Shown here: piece after piece, positions 1 through 7,783 of the stretch
How the letters are laid out: each line of letters opens with the position of its first letter
Position numbering within the stretch: position 1 is the stretch's first letter
Assembly: GCA_016191525.1 (NCBI GenBank)
Contig: JACPOK010000033.1
Span: forward strand, 620,001-684,000
Source of the DNA: Burkholderiales bacterium
Lineage (GTDB): Bacteria > Pseudomonadota > Gammaproteobacteria > Burkholderiales > Burkholderiaceae_C
Length of the DNA stretch: 64,000 nt
Reading direction: 5' to 3'
The notes under the pieces: generated by a model
What the model was told of the DNA's origin: nothing
The model's database searches: none
Seen by the model: only the letters and a program-made list of their open reading frames with translations
Position numbers and translations under genes: made by a program

Positions 1-1
1 G

Positions 2-313
2 GCCGTGGCGCAGCGCCTGGCCGAGTGCGCCACGCTGGTCGAGGGCGCGAAGTGGCTGGCCCTGCATGCTGCAAGTTCTGGCACAACGCTCGATGCCGCG
101 GCAGCTGCGGCGTATGCACAGGACGTCGCCACCCGCGTGGCCTACGACCTGCACCAGTTCATGGGCGCGATGGGCCTGACACTGGAGCACCCTTTGCACC
201 GCTGGACCTACCGCACCAAGCTGCTGCGCTCCGAGCTGGGTGGGCCGGAGCGGCAGTTCGTGTCGGCGGCGCAAGCTGCATGGCCGCAACAACAAGAAGG
301 ATGTGTTTCGTGA
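2..313 (+). CDS. acyl-CoA dehydrogenase, C-terminal fragment (5' end outside window)
   Basis: Only the last roughly 103 residues are present; the frame is open to the left edge. The sequence AYDLHQFMGAMGLTLEHPL followed by HRWTYR is typical of the last helical domain of FAD-dependent acyl-CoA dehydrogenases, where a Gly-rich turn contacts the flavin and the acyl chain. The family catalyses alpha,beta-oxidation of acyl-CoA thioesters. The stop overlaps the GTG start of the CoA-transferase (GTGA at 310-313), so the two are probably translated together, followed by an enoyl-CoA hydratase. That order suggests catabolism of a small acyl-CoA. Substrate cannot be told from this fragment. Confidence 0.75.
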   Translation, partial: AVAQRLAECATLVEGAKWLALHAASSGTTLDAAAAAAYAQDVATRVAYDLHQFMGAMGLTLEHPLHRWTYRTKLLRSELGGPERQFVSAAQAAWPQQQEGCVS

Positions 314-1539
314 AAAGGCTGCCCCTGACCAACATCCGCGTGCTCGACCTGAGCCGCATCCTGGCAGCGCCACTGGCCGCGCAGTCCCTGGGCGATCTGG
401 GCGCCGAGGTGATCAAGGTCGAGCGGCCCGTCACCGGCGACGAAGCCCGCCGCTGGGGCCCGCCCTTCCTGAAGGACCGCGAAGGCAAGGACACACGCGA
501 GTCGCCGATGTACCTGTGCGCCAACCGCAACAAGCGATCGCTGACCATCGACATCGCCAGGCCCGAAGGCCAGGAGCTGGTGCGCAAGCTGGTGGCGCAA
601 TCGGACGTGCTGATCGAGAACTACAAGGTCGGCGACCTGGTGCGCTACGGCCTGGACTACGCGTCGCTGCGCAAGGTCAACCCGCGCCTGGTCTATTGCT
701 CGGTCACCGGCTTCGGCCAGTCAGGCCCCTACAGCAAGCTGCCCGGCTACGACACGGTGTTCCAGGCCATGAGCGGAATGATGAGCGTGACCGGCCTGCC
801 CGACGGCGTGCCCGGCGGTGGGCCGATGAAGACAGGCCCCAGCCTGGCCGACTTCATCGCGGGGCAATACGCCACCGCCGGCATCCTGGCCGCGCTGTAC
901 GAGCGCGACACCTTCTCCGGCGAAGGCCAGCACATCGACATCGCGCTGCTGGACTGCACCATCGCCGCCCAGTCGCACTACACCGCAACCTATCTCGCCA
1001 CCGGCTCGGTGCCGGTGCGGCGCGGCACCGAAGGCAATGGCGGCCTGCCCTCGCAGGCTTTCCAGTGCGCCGACCGCGGCATCATCGTGATCTGCGGCAG
1101 CGAAGCGCAGTACCGCACCTTCTGCAACGTGCTCAAGCACCCCGAACTGGCAGACGACCCGCGCTTCGTGACCAACCGCGACCGTTTGGCGCACCGCGCC
1201 GAACTGGCCACGACATTCAATGCGCTCACGCGCGAGTGGCAGTCGAACGAACTGCTCGCCGCGTTCAAGGACGCGGGCATCCCCAGCGGGCCGATCAATA
1301 CCTACCCCGAAGTGTTCGCCGACCCGCAGGTGGTGCACCGCGGGATGACACTGGTGGCCGAGCACGTGCAGGCGGGACAGGTGGAGTTTTGCGCCAGCCC
1401 CATCCGCTTCACCGGCATCGAGGCACGCGCGCCGATGGCGCCGCCGGTGCTGGGCCAGCACACGGACGAACTCCTGCGCGACGTTCTGGGCGTGGACAAT
1501 GCTGACATTGAACGCCTGCGCGGCGAGAAAGTGATCTAG
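310..1539 (+). CDS. CaiB/BaiF family CoA-transferase
   Basis: Class III CoA-transferase, 409 residues, the usual family length. Seen: N-terminal RVLDLSRILAAPLAAQSLGDLGAEVIKVE, read in short blocks (LDLSR, GDLGAEVIKVE), the block ENYKVGDL near residue 104, and Asp181 in TGPSLADFIAG at the expected position of the nucleophilic aspartate. The start chosen is GTG at 310: AGAAGG lies about nine bases upstream, while the ATG at 301 would sit directly against that ribosome-binding site. It overlaps the upstream acyl-CoA dehydrogenase by four bases and precedes an enoyl-CoA hydratase by two, so it probably loads a carboxylic acid onto CoA for beta-oxidation-like breakdown. Substrate unknown. Confidence 0.85.
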   Translation: MKRLPLTNIRVLDLSRILAAPLAAQSLGDLGAEVIKVERPVTGDEARRWGPPFLKDREGKDTRESPMYLCANRNKRSLTIDIARPEGQELVRKLVAQSDVLIENYKVGDLVRYGLDYASLRKVNPRLVYCSVTGFGQSGPYSKLPGYDTVFQAMSGMMSVTGLPDGVPGGGPMKTGPSLADFIAGQYATAGILAALYERDTFSGEGQHIDIALLDCTIAAQSHYTATYLATGSVPVRRGTEGNGGLPSQAFQCADRGIIVICGSEAQYRTFCNVLKHPELADDPRFVTNRDRLAHRAELATTFNALTREWQSNELLAAFKDAGIPSGPINTYPEVFADPQVVHRGMTLVAEHVQAGQVEFCASPIRFTGIEARAPMAPPVLGQHTDELLRDVLGVDNADIERLRGEKVI

Positions 1540-1541
1540 CC

Positions 1542-2351
1542 ATGGCCAAGTTCGAAACGCTGCTCTACGCTGTTGCGGGCGGTGTAGCCACCCTCACGCT
1601 CAACCGGCCAGAAGCCCTGAACGCGCTGAGCCCGAAGATGGCCGGTGAACTGCTGGACGCGCTGGCACAGGCCCAGGGCAACGACGAGGTCCGCGCCCTG
1701 GTTCTCACGGGCGCGGGTGGCGCGTTCTGCGCTGGCGGCGACGTGCGCGGCATGGACGCAGCCGGCCCGCGCACTGCCGAACAGGCGCGCGCGGGCATGG
1801 AGCGCTACCGGCGCCTGGTGATGGCGCTGCACGGACTGGACAAACCCGTCATCGCCGCCGCCGACGGCGTGGCCTTTGGGGCGGGCTTCAGCCTGCTGCT
1901 GCTGGCTGACATCGTGCTGCTGAGTGAGCGCGCCCGGCTGTGCATGGCCTTCCAGCGCATCGGCCTCATCCCCGACACCGGCGCCCTGTTCACGCTGCCG
2001 CGCATCGTCGGCCTGCAGCGCGCCAAGGATCTGATGCTCTCGGCGCGGGAGGTTGGCGCACAGGAAGCGCTGTCACTCGGGCTGGCGCTGGAGGTGCTGC
2101 CGGTGGACCAACTGCTGCCCCGGGCAATGGAAATGGCCGTGGCGTTCTGCGGTGCCTCGGCCTCTTCACTGGCAATGACCAAGCGCGCGCTGAACGCATC
2201 GCAGCAGAGCGACCTGGACACCATGATGGCGCTGGAATCCTCGGGCCAGGCCCTGGCGCTCAGCAACCCCTACCTGAACGAAGCCGCCCGGCGCTTCACG
2301 GCAAAAGAGCCCGGGCAGTTCCGCTGGCCGGGGCCACGCAAGGCGACATAG
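1542..2351 (+). CDS. enoyl-CoA hydratase/isomerase family protein
   Basis: Crotonase-fold protein of 269 residues. Visible family signatures are LTLNRPEALNALSP near the N-terminus, the first oxyanion-hole block GAGGAFCAGGDVRGMD around residue 60, and the second block ADGVAFGAGFSLLLLADIV around residue 107. The family hydrates or isomerises enoyl-CoA thioesters. The second active-site region reads IGLIPDTGALFTLPR, so the glutamate of classic hydratases is replaced at this place by aspartate-threonine; the exact reaction is therefore open. It is the last gene of a three-gene run with acyl-CoA dehydrogenase and CoA-transferase, two bases after the latter. Confidence 0.85.
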   Translation: MAKFETLLYAVAGGVATLTLNRPEALNALSPKMAGELLDALAQAQGNDEVRALVLTGAGGAFCAGGDVRGMDAAGPRTAEQARAGMERYRRLVMALHGLDKPVIAAADGVAFGAGFSLLLLADIVLLSERARLCMAFQRIGLIPDTGALFTLPRIVGLQRAKDLMLSAREVGAQEALSLGLALEVLPVDQLLPRAMEMAVAFCGASASSLAMTKRALNASQQSDLDTMMALESSGQALALSNPYLNEAARRFTAKEPGQFRWPGPRKAT

Positions 2352-2363
2352 CGGCTTCCCCGG

Positions 2364-2389
2364 GATATTTCAATAAAACTTGAAATATC
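2364..2389. other. AT-rich perfect inverted repeat
   Basis: GATATTTCA at 2364-2372 and its exact complement TGAAATATC at 2381-2389, separated by ATAAAACT. It stands out as an AT-rich island just after the enoyl-CoA hydratase stop. It could be a weak terminator hairpin or a protein-binding palindrome; there is no T-tract on either side. Confidence 0.45.
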
Positions 2390-2463
2390 GAGGGATTTCC
2401 GGGCGGAAGCGGCCAAAAAGAGGCGGCCGCGCTCCTGCACCAGAAAGCCGAAACGCAGGCGTA

Positions 2464-2501
2464 GCGCGGCTTGCGGGCACAAAAAGGCCCGCAAGCCGCG
2501 C
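2464..2501. terminator. 15-bp hairpin between convergent genes
   Basis: GCGCGGCTTGCGGGC (2464-2478) pairs perfectly with GCCCGCAAGCCGCGC (2487-2501) around the loop ACAAAAAG. It lies between the converging enoyl-CoA hydratase and TMEM175-like genes, where a bidirectional terminator is expected. No clear U-tract follows on either strand, so the terminator role is inferred from position and stem strength. Confidence 0.5.
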
Positions 2502-2527
2502 GGAATGTGCGTCATGGCTTGCACACT

Positions 2528-3139
2528 TCAGCCGCGGCTGCGCGTCGGGATGAACACCATCGGCAGCATCGCCAGCATGTTCCAGCCGGGGAAGAAAAAG
2601 CCCAGCGCCACGGCCGCGGCGGCGCAGGCGGGCAATACGTAGGAGCGCATCTTCAGCGTGCGGATCACCGATTCCTGCAGCGGCCCGATGTGCACGTGCG
2701 GCTGGTGCAGCAGTTCCCTGGTGCGCAGCGCGCCAGTCAGGGTAACGGCCAGCATGTTGGCGGCGTAGATGACGGCGGCCAGGGGCAGGTTGCCGTGCTC
2801 GCCGATCAGCGCCGTTGAAAACGGCAGCAGGCTCACGCATGCCAGCTGGGTCAACTCCAGCCGCACCATCGTGCGCGAAAGCGAATGCACCAGGTGGTAC
2901 ACGCGCACCTGCGACAGCCACAGCACCGCCATCACCCAGAAGCTCAGGAACCAGGTCAGCACCTTGGGCATCAGCTCGCGCAAGGCATTGAGCAAATCGG
3001 CATTGGTCGCCGCGTGGCCCAGCGACGGCAGCTTCAGCTCCAGCACCAGCAGCGTCAGCGCGATGGCGTACAGCCCGTCGCTCAAGGCCTCGATGCGTTG
3101 CTTGCCGATGGCGCCTGCCGGATGTTGTGCTTCGTTCAT
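2528..3139 (-). CDS. TMEM175-like (DUF1211) potassium channel family protein
   Basis: Membrane protein of 203 residues. The first membrane segment reads RIEALSDGLYAIALTLLVLEL, very close to the (F/L)SDGxFAI signature that lines the pore of bacterial TMEM175 K+ channels. Five or six hydrophobic segments follow, as in the single-repeat bacterial form. The ATG at 3139 is chosen because GGAGGG sits four to nine bases upstream; a longer open frame reaches 3187 but lacks such a site. It is monocistronic. Ion selectivity is taken from the family and not shown by this sequence. Confidence 0.8.
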   Translation of the reverse strand: MNEAQHPAGAIGKQRIEALSDGLYAIALTLLVLELKLPSLGHAATNADLLNALRELMPKVLTWFLSFWVMAVLWLSQVRVYHLVHSLSRTMVRLELTQLACVSLLPFSTALIGEHGNLPLAAVIYAANMLAVTLTGALRTRELLHQPHVHIGPLQESVIRTLKMRSYVLPACAAAAVALGFFFPGWNMLAMLPMVFIPTRSRG

Positions 3140-3220
3140 GTGCCCTCCTGCCCGAACGGCGCAGTGTAAGGGCAGGCTGGGCGCCATCCATGGACGTCCA
3201 GGCCGTGGAAGCGGCAGAGA

Positions 3221-3514
3221 TCAGCGTTTGATGTGCACAACGGGCCCGGGCGGATTGAAGCCGGGAAGCTCCGCCGGTCCTGCGAAATAGTCGGCGCGCG
3301 TGGCAAGCTCCAGGGCTTTCATCTGTGCCTGGATAGTGGAGGCCTGGGGATCGATGCTCTTGAGCCTGCACTCCGAAACCCGGGCGCCTCTGGCGTCAGT
3401 GTGGGTGACTTGCAGGTCGCACTTGACCGCAGCTGCAGTCGTCGTCGTGGGGCCAGACGAGCAGGCAGTGAGCACAACGGCCACCAGGATGGCCAACGAC
3501 ATACCAGTACGCAT
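3221..3514 (-). CDS. small hypothetical lipoprotein
   Basis: 97 residues. It begins MRTGMSLAILVAVVLTACSSG: a short charged start, a hydrophobic stretch and the lipobox LTAC, so it is very likely lipidated on Cys18 and anchored in the outer or inner membrane. After a Thr/Ala-rich linker comes a small domain with two further cysteines (KCDLQV and SECRLK), which could form a disulfide in the periplasm. No family is recognised. The ATG at 3514 is preferred over the longer frame to 3604 because the lipoprotein signal starts there. Confidence 0.6.
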   Translation of the reverse strand: MRTGMSLAILVAVVLTACSSGPTTTTAAAVKCDLQVTHTDARGARVSECRLKSIDPQASTIQAQMKALELATRADYFAGPAELPGFNPPGPVVHIKR

Positions 3515-3619
3515 GGCAGTCTCCAAAATCGATGAGGCATCGTAGGAACACTGGCCAGGCCATCCTGTAGGACGGGTGCGCCAGGGGACGTGCGGGATCC
3601 GCACTTCCCATCTGGAAAA

Positions 3620-4600
3620 TTACTGCGGCTCCAGCCCCGTCTTCTTCACCAGCGCCGCGTACTTCGCCAGCTCGCGCCGGAAGGCGGCCGTGGCCTGCTC
3701 GGAGGTGCTGATGTTGATGGTGTTGCCCTGCTTGGCCATGGCTTCCTTGACCGTGGTGTCGGCGAAGGCCGTCACCACGGCGTCGTGCGCCTTCTTGACG
3801 TTGGCGGCCGACAGGCCCTTGGGGCCAATCACCGCGAACCAGGCTTCCACCACGAAGTTGGGCAGGCCCTGCTCGGCGAAGGTGGGGATTTCGGGAGCGG
3901 CCGGCGTGCGCTGGGGCGTCAGCAGGCCGATGGCGCGCAGCGCGCCGCTCTTGATGTGCGCCTGCACGCTGGGCAGCGCGGCGGTGCCGAACTCCACCTG
4001 CCCGCCGATCAGGTCGGTCACCATCGGGCCCACGCCCTTGTAGGGGATGTGCTTGGCGGTGGTGCCGCTCTCGTCCAGGAACAGCTCGGTGGCCAGGTGC
4101 AGGATGGTGCCGTTGCCGCCGGAGGCAAAGTTCAGCTGGCCGGGCTTCGCTTTGAGCAATGCGATGAACTCCTTGCTGTTGGTGGCAGGCACCTTCGCCG
4201 GGTTGACCACCAGCACCATGGGCGTGGCGCCCACGATGGCGATGGGCGTGAAGTCACCGGGCATGTCGAAGGGCAGCGACTTCATCACGCTGGGAAAAAT
4301 CACCACGTTGTTGGACACCACGGCCAGCGTGCTGCCATCGGCCGGGGCGCGTGCCAGCGCCTGCAGGCCAACGATGCCACCCGCGCCGGGCTGGTTGTCC
4401 ACCACCACCGACGCGTTGAGCGCGCGGCCCAGCGCGGGCTGCGCGGCGCGGGTGATGGTATCCACGCCCGAGCCGGTGGCATTGGGCAAGATGAACTTGA
4501 CGGTGCCGCTCTGCGCGAACACGCGCGAGGCGCCGGCCAGGCCGAAGGCGCTGAGCGCAGCGATGGCGTCGCGGCGGGTGAAGGTGAAGCTTTGGGTCAT
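3620..4600 (-). CDS. Bug/TctC-family tripartite tricarboxylate receptor
   Basis: Periplasmic solute receptor of 326 residues. A TRRDAIAALSAFGLAGAS signal with twin arginines precedes the mature part, which starts around GTVKFILPNATGSGVDTITR. The family landmarks VDNQPGAGG, KSLPFD, HIPYKG and the Asp/Gly-rich ligand loop are present. Family members bind carboxylates or amides in the periplasm. GGAGAC lies upstream of the ATG at 4600. It is downstream of a CoA-transferase and an HMG-CoA-lyase-like gene on the same strand, which implies that it delivers their substrate. No TctA/TctB membrane subunits are nearby. Confidence 0.88.
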   Translation of the reverse strand: MTQSFTFTRRDAIAALSAFGLAGASRVFAQSGTVKFILPNATGSGVDTITRAAQPALGRALNASVVVDNQPGAGGIVGLQALARAPADGSTLAVVSNNVVIFPSVMKSLPFDMPGDFTPIAIVGATPMVLVVNPAKVPATNSKEFIALLKAKPGQLNFASGGNGTILHLATELFLDESGTTAKHIPYKGVGPMVTDLIGGQVEFGTAALPSVQAHIKSGALRAIGLLTPQRTPAAPEIPTFAEQGLPNFVVEAWFAVIGPKGLSAANVKKAHDAVVTAFADTTVKEAMAKQGNTINISTSEQATAAFRRELAKYAALVKKTGLEPQ

Positions 4601-4634
4601 TGTTTGTCTCCTGGGGTCAAAATTCTCGCCGGTT

Positions 4635-5840
4635 TCAGGCCACCACGGCCTGCGCCAGCAACTCGTCAATGTCGGCGCCGGCAAAGCCCGCGCTGTCCAG
4701 CAATTCGCGGCTGTGCTCGCCCAGCCGCGGCGGGTGCAGCCGCACGCCCAGGCGGTGGCCGCCCAGCGTGATGGGGAACAGCGTGGTCTTCACCGTCTCG
4801 CCGGCCTTGGGGCCGTCGGGCAGCCGAACGTCGGCCAGGCCGCCGGTGGCTAGCAGGTGCTCGTCATCGTAGAGGTCTTCGGGCCGCCTGATCGGCGCAA
4901 ACGGCAGGCCCGCCTTCTCCATCGACGATGCCAGCTCGGCCGCCGTGCGGTGGGCAATGCGCTCGGCAATGGCCTTGAGCAGGCGCGGCCGCTGGCCCAC
5001 GCGCTGGTTGTTGGTGGCCAGCTCCGGCTCGGCCTTCAGGTCGGGAAAGCCCAGCGCGTCGCAGAAAGTCAGCCACTGCGCGTCGCTCACCGCAGCGAGA
5101 AAGATCTGCTCGCCGTCCTTGACGGTGAACACGTCGTACACCGCCCAGGGGTTGTCGCGCGCGGGCATGGGCGCGGGGTGCTTGCCCGTCATGGCGAACT
5201 GCAGCATGTGCTGGCCCATGAGGAACACGTTGTTTTCGTACAGGGCCGACTGCACTTCCATGCCGCGGCCGGTGATGCCGCGCTGGATCAGCGCGCCCAG
5301 CACGCCGATGGCGCCGAACAGGCCGCCCATGATGTCGTTGACGCTGGTGCCCGCGCGCAGCGGGTCACCGGGGCGCCCGGTCATGTAGGCCAAGCCGCCC
5401 ATCATCTGCACCACTTCGTCCAGCGCGGTGCGGTGGTCGTAAGGGCCGGGCAAGAATCCTTTGTGGCTGGCGTAGATCAGGCGCGGGTTGGTTTTGCACA
5501 GCGACTCATAGTCCAGCCCGTACTTGCCCATGGTGCCGGGCTTGAAGTTCTCGATCACCACATCCGCGGTGGCGCACAGCTTGCGCGCCGCCTCGGCGCC
5601 CTTCGGGTTGTGCAGGTCGATGCCTATGCTTTTCTTGTTGCGGTTGAACATCGGGAAAAAGCCCGAGCCCGCGCCCAGCAGGCGCCGCGTGCGGTCGCCG
5701 TCGACGGGCTCGATCTTGATGACCTCGGCGCCCATGTCGGCCAGCACCATGCCGCAGGTCGGCCCCATGACCATGTGGGTGAATTCGATCACGCGCAGGC
5801 CGGTCAACGGCTGCGGGGGAGTGGCTTGCGCTTCGGTCAT
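4635..5840 (-). CDS. CaiB/BaiF family CoA-transferase
   Basis: Class III CoA-transferase of 401 residues. Seen: LTGLRVIEFTHMVMGPTCG, DMGAEVIKIEP, NRNKKSIGIDL, VIENFKPGTM and Asp169 in TSVNDIMGG at the place of the catalytic aspartate. Its ATG overlaps the stop of the lyase gene upstream (ATGA at 5837-5840), which implies translational coupling. With a C-C lyase of the HMG-CoA lyase family before it and a fused hydratase across the divergent promoter, the simplest role is to make the CoA thioester of a hydroxylated or branched dicarboxylate that the lyase then splits. This pathway role is inferred; the enzyme family is clear. Confidence 0.87.
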   Translation of the reverse strand: MTEAQATPPQPLTGLRVIEFTHMVMGPTCGMVLADMGAEVIKIEPVDGDRTRRLLGAGSGFFPMFNRNKKSIGIDLHNPKGAEAARKLCATADVVIENFKPGTMGKYGLDYESLCKTNPRLIYASHKGFLPGPYDHRTALDEVVQMMGGLAYMTGRPGDPLRAGTSVNDIMGGLFGAIGVLGALIQRGITGRGMEVQSALYENNVFLMGQHMLQFAMTGKHPAPMPARDNPWAVYDVFTVKDGEQIFLAAVSDAQWLTFCDALGFPDLKAEPELATNNQRVGQRPRLLKAIAERIAHRTAAELASSMEKAGLPFAPIRRPEDLYDDEHLLATGGLADVRLPDGPKAGETVKTTLFPITLGGHRLGVRLHPPRLGEHSRELLDSAGFAGADIDELLAQAVVA

Positions 5841-6790
5841 TGGATGGCCGCTTTCATGGTTTTGGGCAGGCCGGCGCGCCACAGCGTGCCATGCAGGGTT
5901 TCGCCGCTGAGCCAGCCGGCCAGCTTTTCGCGCAGGGCGATCAGGGCATCGAAGTCCTGGCCGGTGGCTATGCCCATGCTGGCCAGCATGTAGGCCAGGT
6001 CTTCGGTGGCCACGTTGCCGCTGGCGCCCGGCGCGTGCGGGCAGCCGCCTATGCCGCCCAGGCAGGCGTCAAAGCGGCTCACGCCCAGTTCCAGCGCTGC
6101 GTACACGTTTGCCAGGCCGAGGCCGCGTGTGTCATGGAAGTGGCCGCAATTGAGCTTGCCACCCGCCACCGGCAGCACAAGCTCGAACAGCTCGCGCACC
6201 ATGGCCGGGTCGGCATAGCCCACGGTGTCCGCCAGGCTCACGCGGTCCACGCCGGCATCGAGCACGGCCTGGATCAGGCGCAGCACCTCGGCCGGCTCCA
6301 CCCGGCCCTGCAGCGTGCAGCCAAAGGCGGTGCTGATGCCGACCTCGATCAGCGTGGAAGACCCAGCCGCGTCACGCGCCACGCGGATGCGGGCAATGTC
6401 GGCCACCACCTCGTCGGGCGTCTTGCGCAGGTTGGCCAGGCTGTGCGCGTGGCTGGCCGACAGCGGCACCAGCATCAGCCCGGCGTTGCCGTCGATGGCC
6501 CGCTCGGCGCCCTTGAAGTTGGGCACCAGCACCGAGGCGTGCAGGCCCGGCAGCGTTTTGGCGAAGGCCAGCACCTCCGCCGTATCGGCCAGCTGCGGCA
6601 GCAGGCGCGGCGGCACGAGGGAGCCCACTTCTATCTCACGCTGGCCCGCTTCCCAGGCCGCGCGGATCCATTCGATCTTCTGCGCCGTGGGCATCACGGT
6701 GGCGATGCTTTGCAGGCCGTCGCGCAGGCCCATTTCGCGAATGACCACCTGGCGCGGCAGGCGGCTTGCAGATTCAGATTGATTTGGCAT
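5837..6790 (-). CDS. hydroxymethylglutaryl-CoA lyase family protein
   Basis: 317 residues in the HMG-CoA lyase/DRE-TIM metallolyase family. The start of the barrel has MGLRDGLQ with Arg23 and Asp24 (catalytic Arg, metal-binding Asp); GHFHDTRGLG supplies metal ligands His217 and His219; and GGIGGCPHAPGASGNVATED contains Cys250 of the mobile loop signature. Such enzymes split HMG-CoA to acetoacetate and acetyl-CoA, or related thioesters such as citramalyl-CoA. The paired CoA-transferase suggests that the substrate arrives as a free acid and is activated first. It is transcribed divergently from a LysR regulator 90 bases away. Confidence 0.88.
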   Translation of the reverse strand: MPNQSESASRLPRQVVIREMGLRDGLQSIATVMPTAQKIEWIRAAWEAGQREIEVGSLVPPRLLPQLADTAEVLAFAKTLPGLHASVLVPNFKGAERAIDGNAGLMLVPLSASHAHSLANLRKTPDEVVADIARIRVARDAAGSSTLIEVGISTAFGCTLQGRVEPAEVLRLIQAVLDAGVDRVSLADTVGYADPAMVRELFELVLPVAGGKLNCGHFHDTRGLGLANVYAALELGVSRFDACLGGIGGCPHAPGASGNVATEDLAYMLASMGIATGQDFDALIALREKLAGWLSGETLHGTLWRAGLPKTMKAAIQ

Positions 6791-6810
6791 GGCCGCAAGT
6801 TTAGAATTTC

Positions 6811-6852
6811 CGGAACGATATTTCTTTGCAATCGTGGAACATATAACGTTCC
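6811..6852. promoter_or_regulatory. probable LysR operator between lyase and lysR genes
   Basis: The 90-bp divergent gap holds GGAAC at 6812-6816 and a GGAAC-N7-GTTCC palindrome at 6836-6852. The AT-rich core contrasts with the surrounding DNA. LysR-type regulators usually bind such sites between their own gene and a divergent target, so this is the best candidate for control of both directions. Confidence 0.5.
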
Positions 6853-6880
6853 TGATTGGAATACCTTAAAAGAACCCCTC

Positions 6881-7783
6881 TTGCGCGACCTCGACCTCAC
6901 CACCCTGCGCCTGTTTGTCAGCGTCTGCGAGACGGGCAACATCGCGCGCGCCGGCGAAAAAGCCAGCATCGTGGGCTCGGCCATCAGCAAGCGGCTGGCG
7001 CAGCTGGAAGACACGGTGGGCACGCCGCTGCTGGTGCGCAAGCGCCATGGCGTGCAGCCCACCGCCGCCGGGCAGACGCTGCTGGAGCATGCACGCGCCA
7101 TGCTGGACGGCGCCGCGCGCATAGAGCGCGACATGGTGGGCTACGCCGCCGGGCTGCGGGGGCAGGTTCGCATCCTGGCTTCGGTCTCGGCCATGGCCGA
7201 GTCGCTGGCCGACGATGTGGCCTCGTTCCTGCAGATGCCCAACCACCGCAACATCCAGGTCGACATGGAAGAGCGCGTCAGCCCCGAGATCGTGCGCGGC
7301 GTGCGCGACGGCACCGCATCGGTCGGCGTGTGCTGGGACGCGGTGGAACTGGGCGGCCTGCAGGCGCGCCCCTACCGCAGCGACCACCTGTGCATGGTGC
7401 TGCCGCCCGGCCACCCGCTGGCGACGAAAAAAAGCCTGCGCTTCGAGCAGACGCTGGACTATGAGCACGTGAGCCTGCCCGTCAACAGCGCGGTGCAGGT
7501 GATGCTGCAGCGCGCCGCGGCGCGGCTGGGCCGCACGCTGATCCACCGCGTCATCGTCACCAACTTCGAAGCCGCACTGCGCGTGGTGCGCGCGGGCCTG
7601 GCCATCAGCCTGGTGCCGCGCGAGGTGGCCGAGGTCTATGCCGGCACTTACGGCCTGAAGATGGTGCCGCTAGCCGAGCCCTGGGCGCAGCGCCGCTTCA
7701 TCATCTGCTTCCGCGACGTGCAGGGCCTCTCGCCCTCGGCCCAGCTGCTGATCGACCACCTTGCCGCGCAGCACCGCCCATGA
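6881..7783 (+). CDS. LysR-type transcriptional regulator
   Basis: About 300 residues. The N-terminal winged helix is visible as LTTLRLFVSVCETGNIARAGEKASIVGSAISKRLAQLE, here cited by its parts (AISKRLAQLE is the recognition helix), followed by GTPLLVRKRHGVQPTAAG and an effector-binding domain. There is no ATG or GTG before the helix-turn-helix; TTG at 6881 is the most plausible start, with AAAAGAA upstream. Its stop overlaps the hydratase ATG by four bases, so regulator and hydratase form one operon, divergent from the lyase, CoA-transferase and receptor. It probably senses the acid handled by this module. Confidence 0.88.
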   Translation: MRDLDLTTLRLFVSVCETGNIARAGEKASIVGSAISKRLAQLEDTVGTPLLVRKRHGVQPTAAGQTLLEHARAMLDGAARIERDMVGYAAGLRGQVRILASVSAMAESLADDVASFLQMPNHRNIQVDMEERVSPEIVRGVRDGTASVGVCWDAVELGGLQARPYRSDHLCMVLPPGHPLATKKSLRFEQTLDYEHVSLPVNSAVQVMLQRAAARLGRTLIHRVIVTNFEAALRVVRAGLAISLVPREVAEVYAGTYGLKMVPLAEPWAQRRFIICFRDVQGLSPSAQLLIDHLAAQHRP

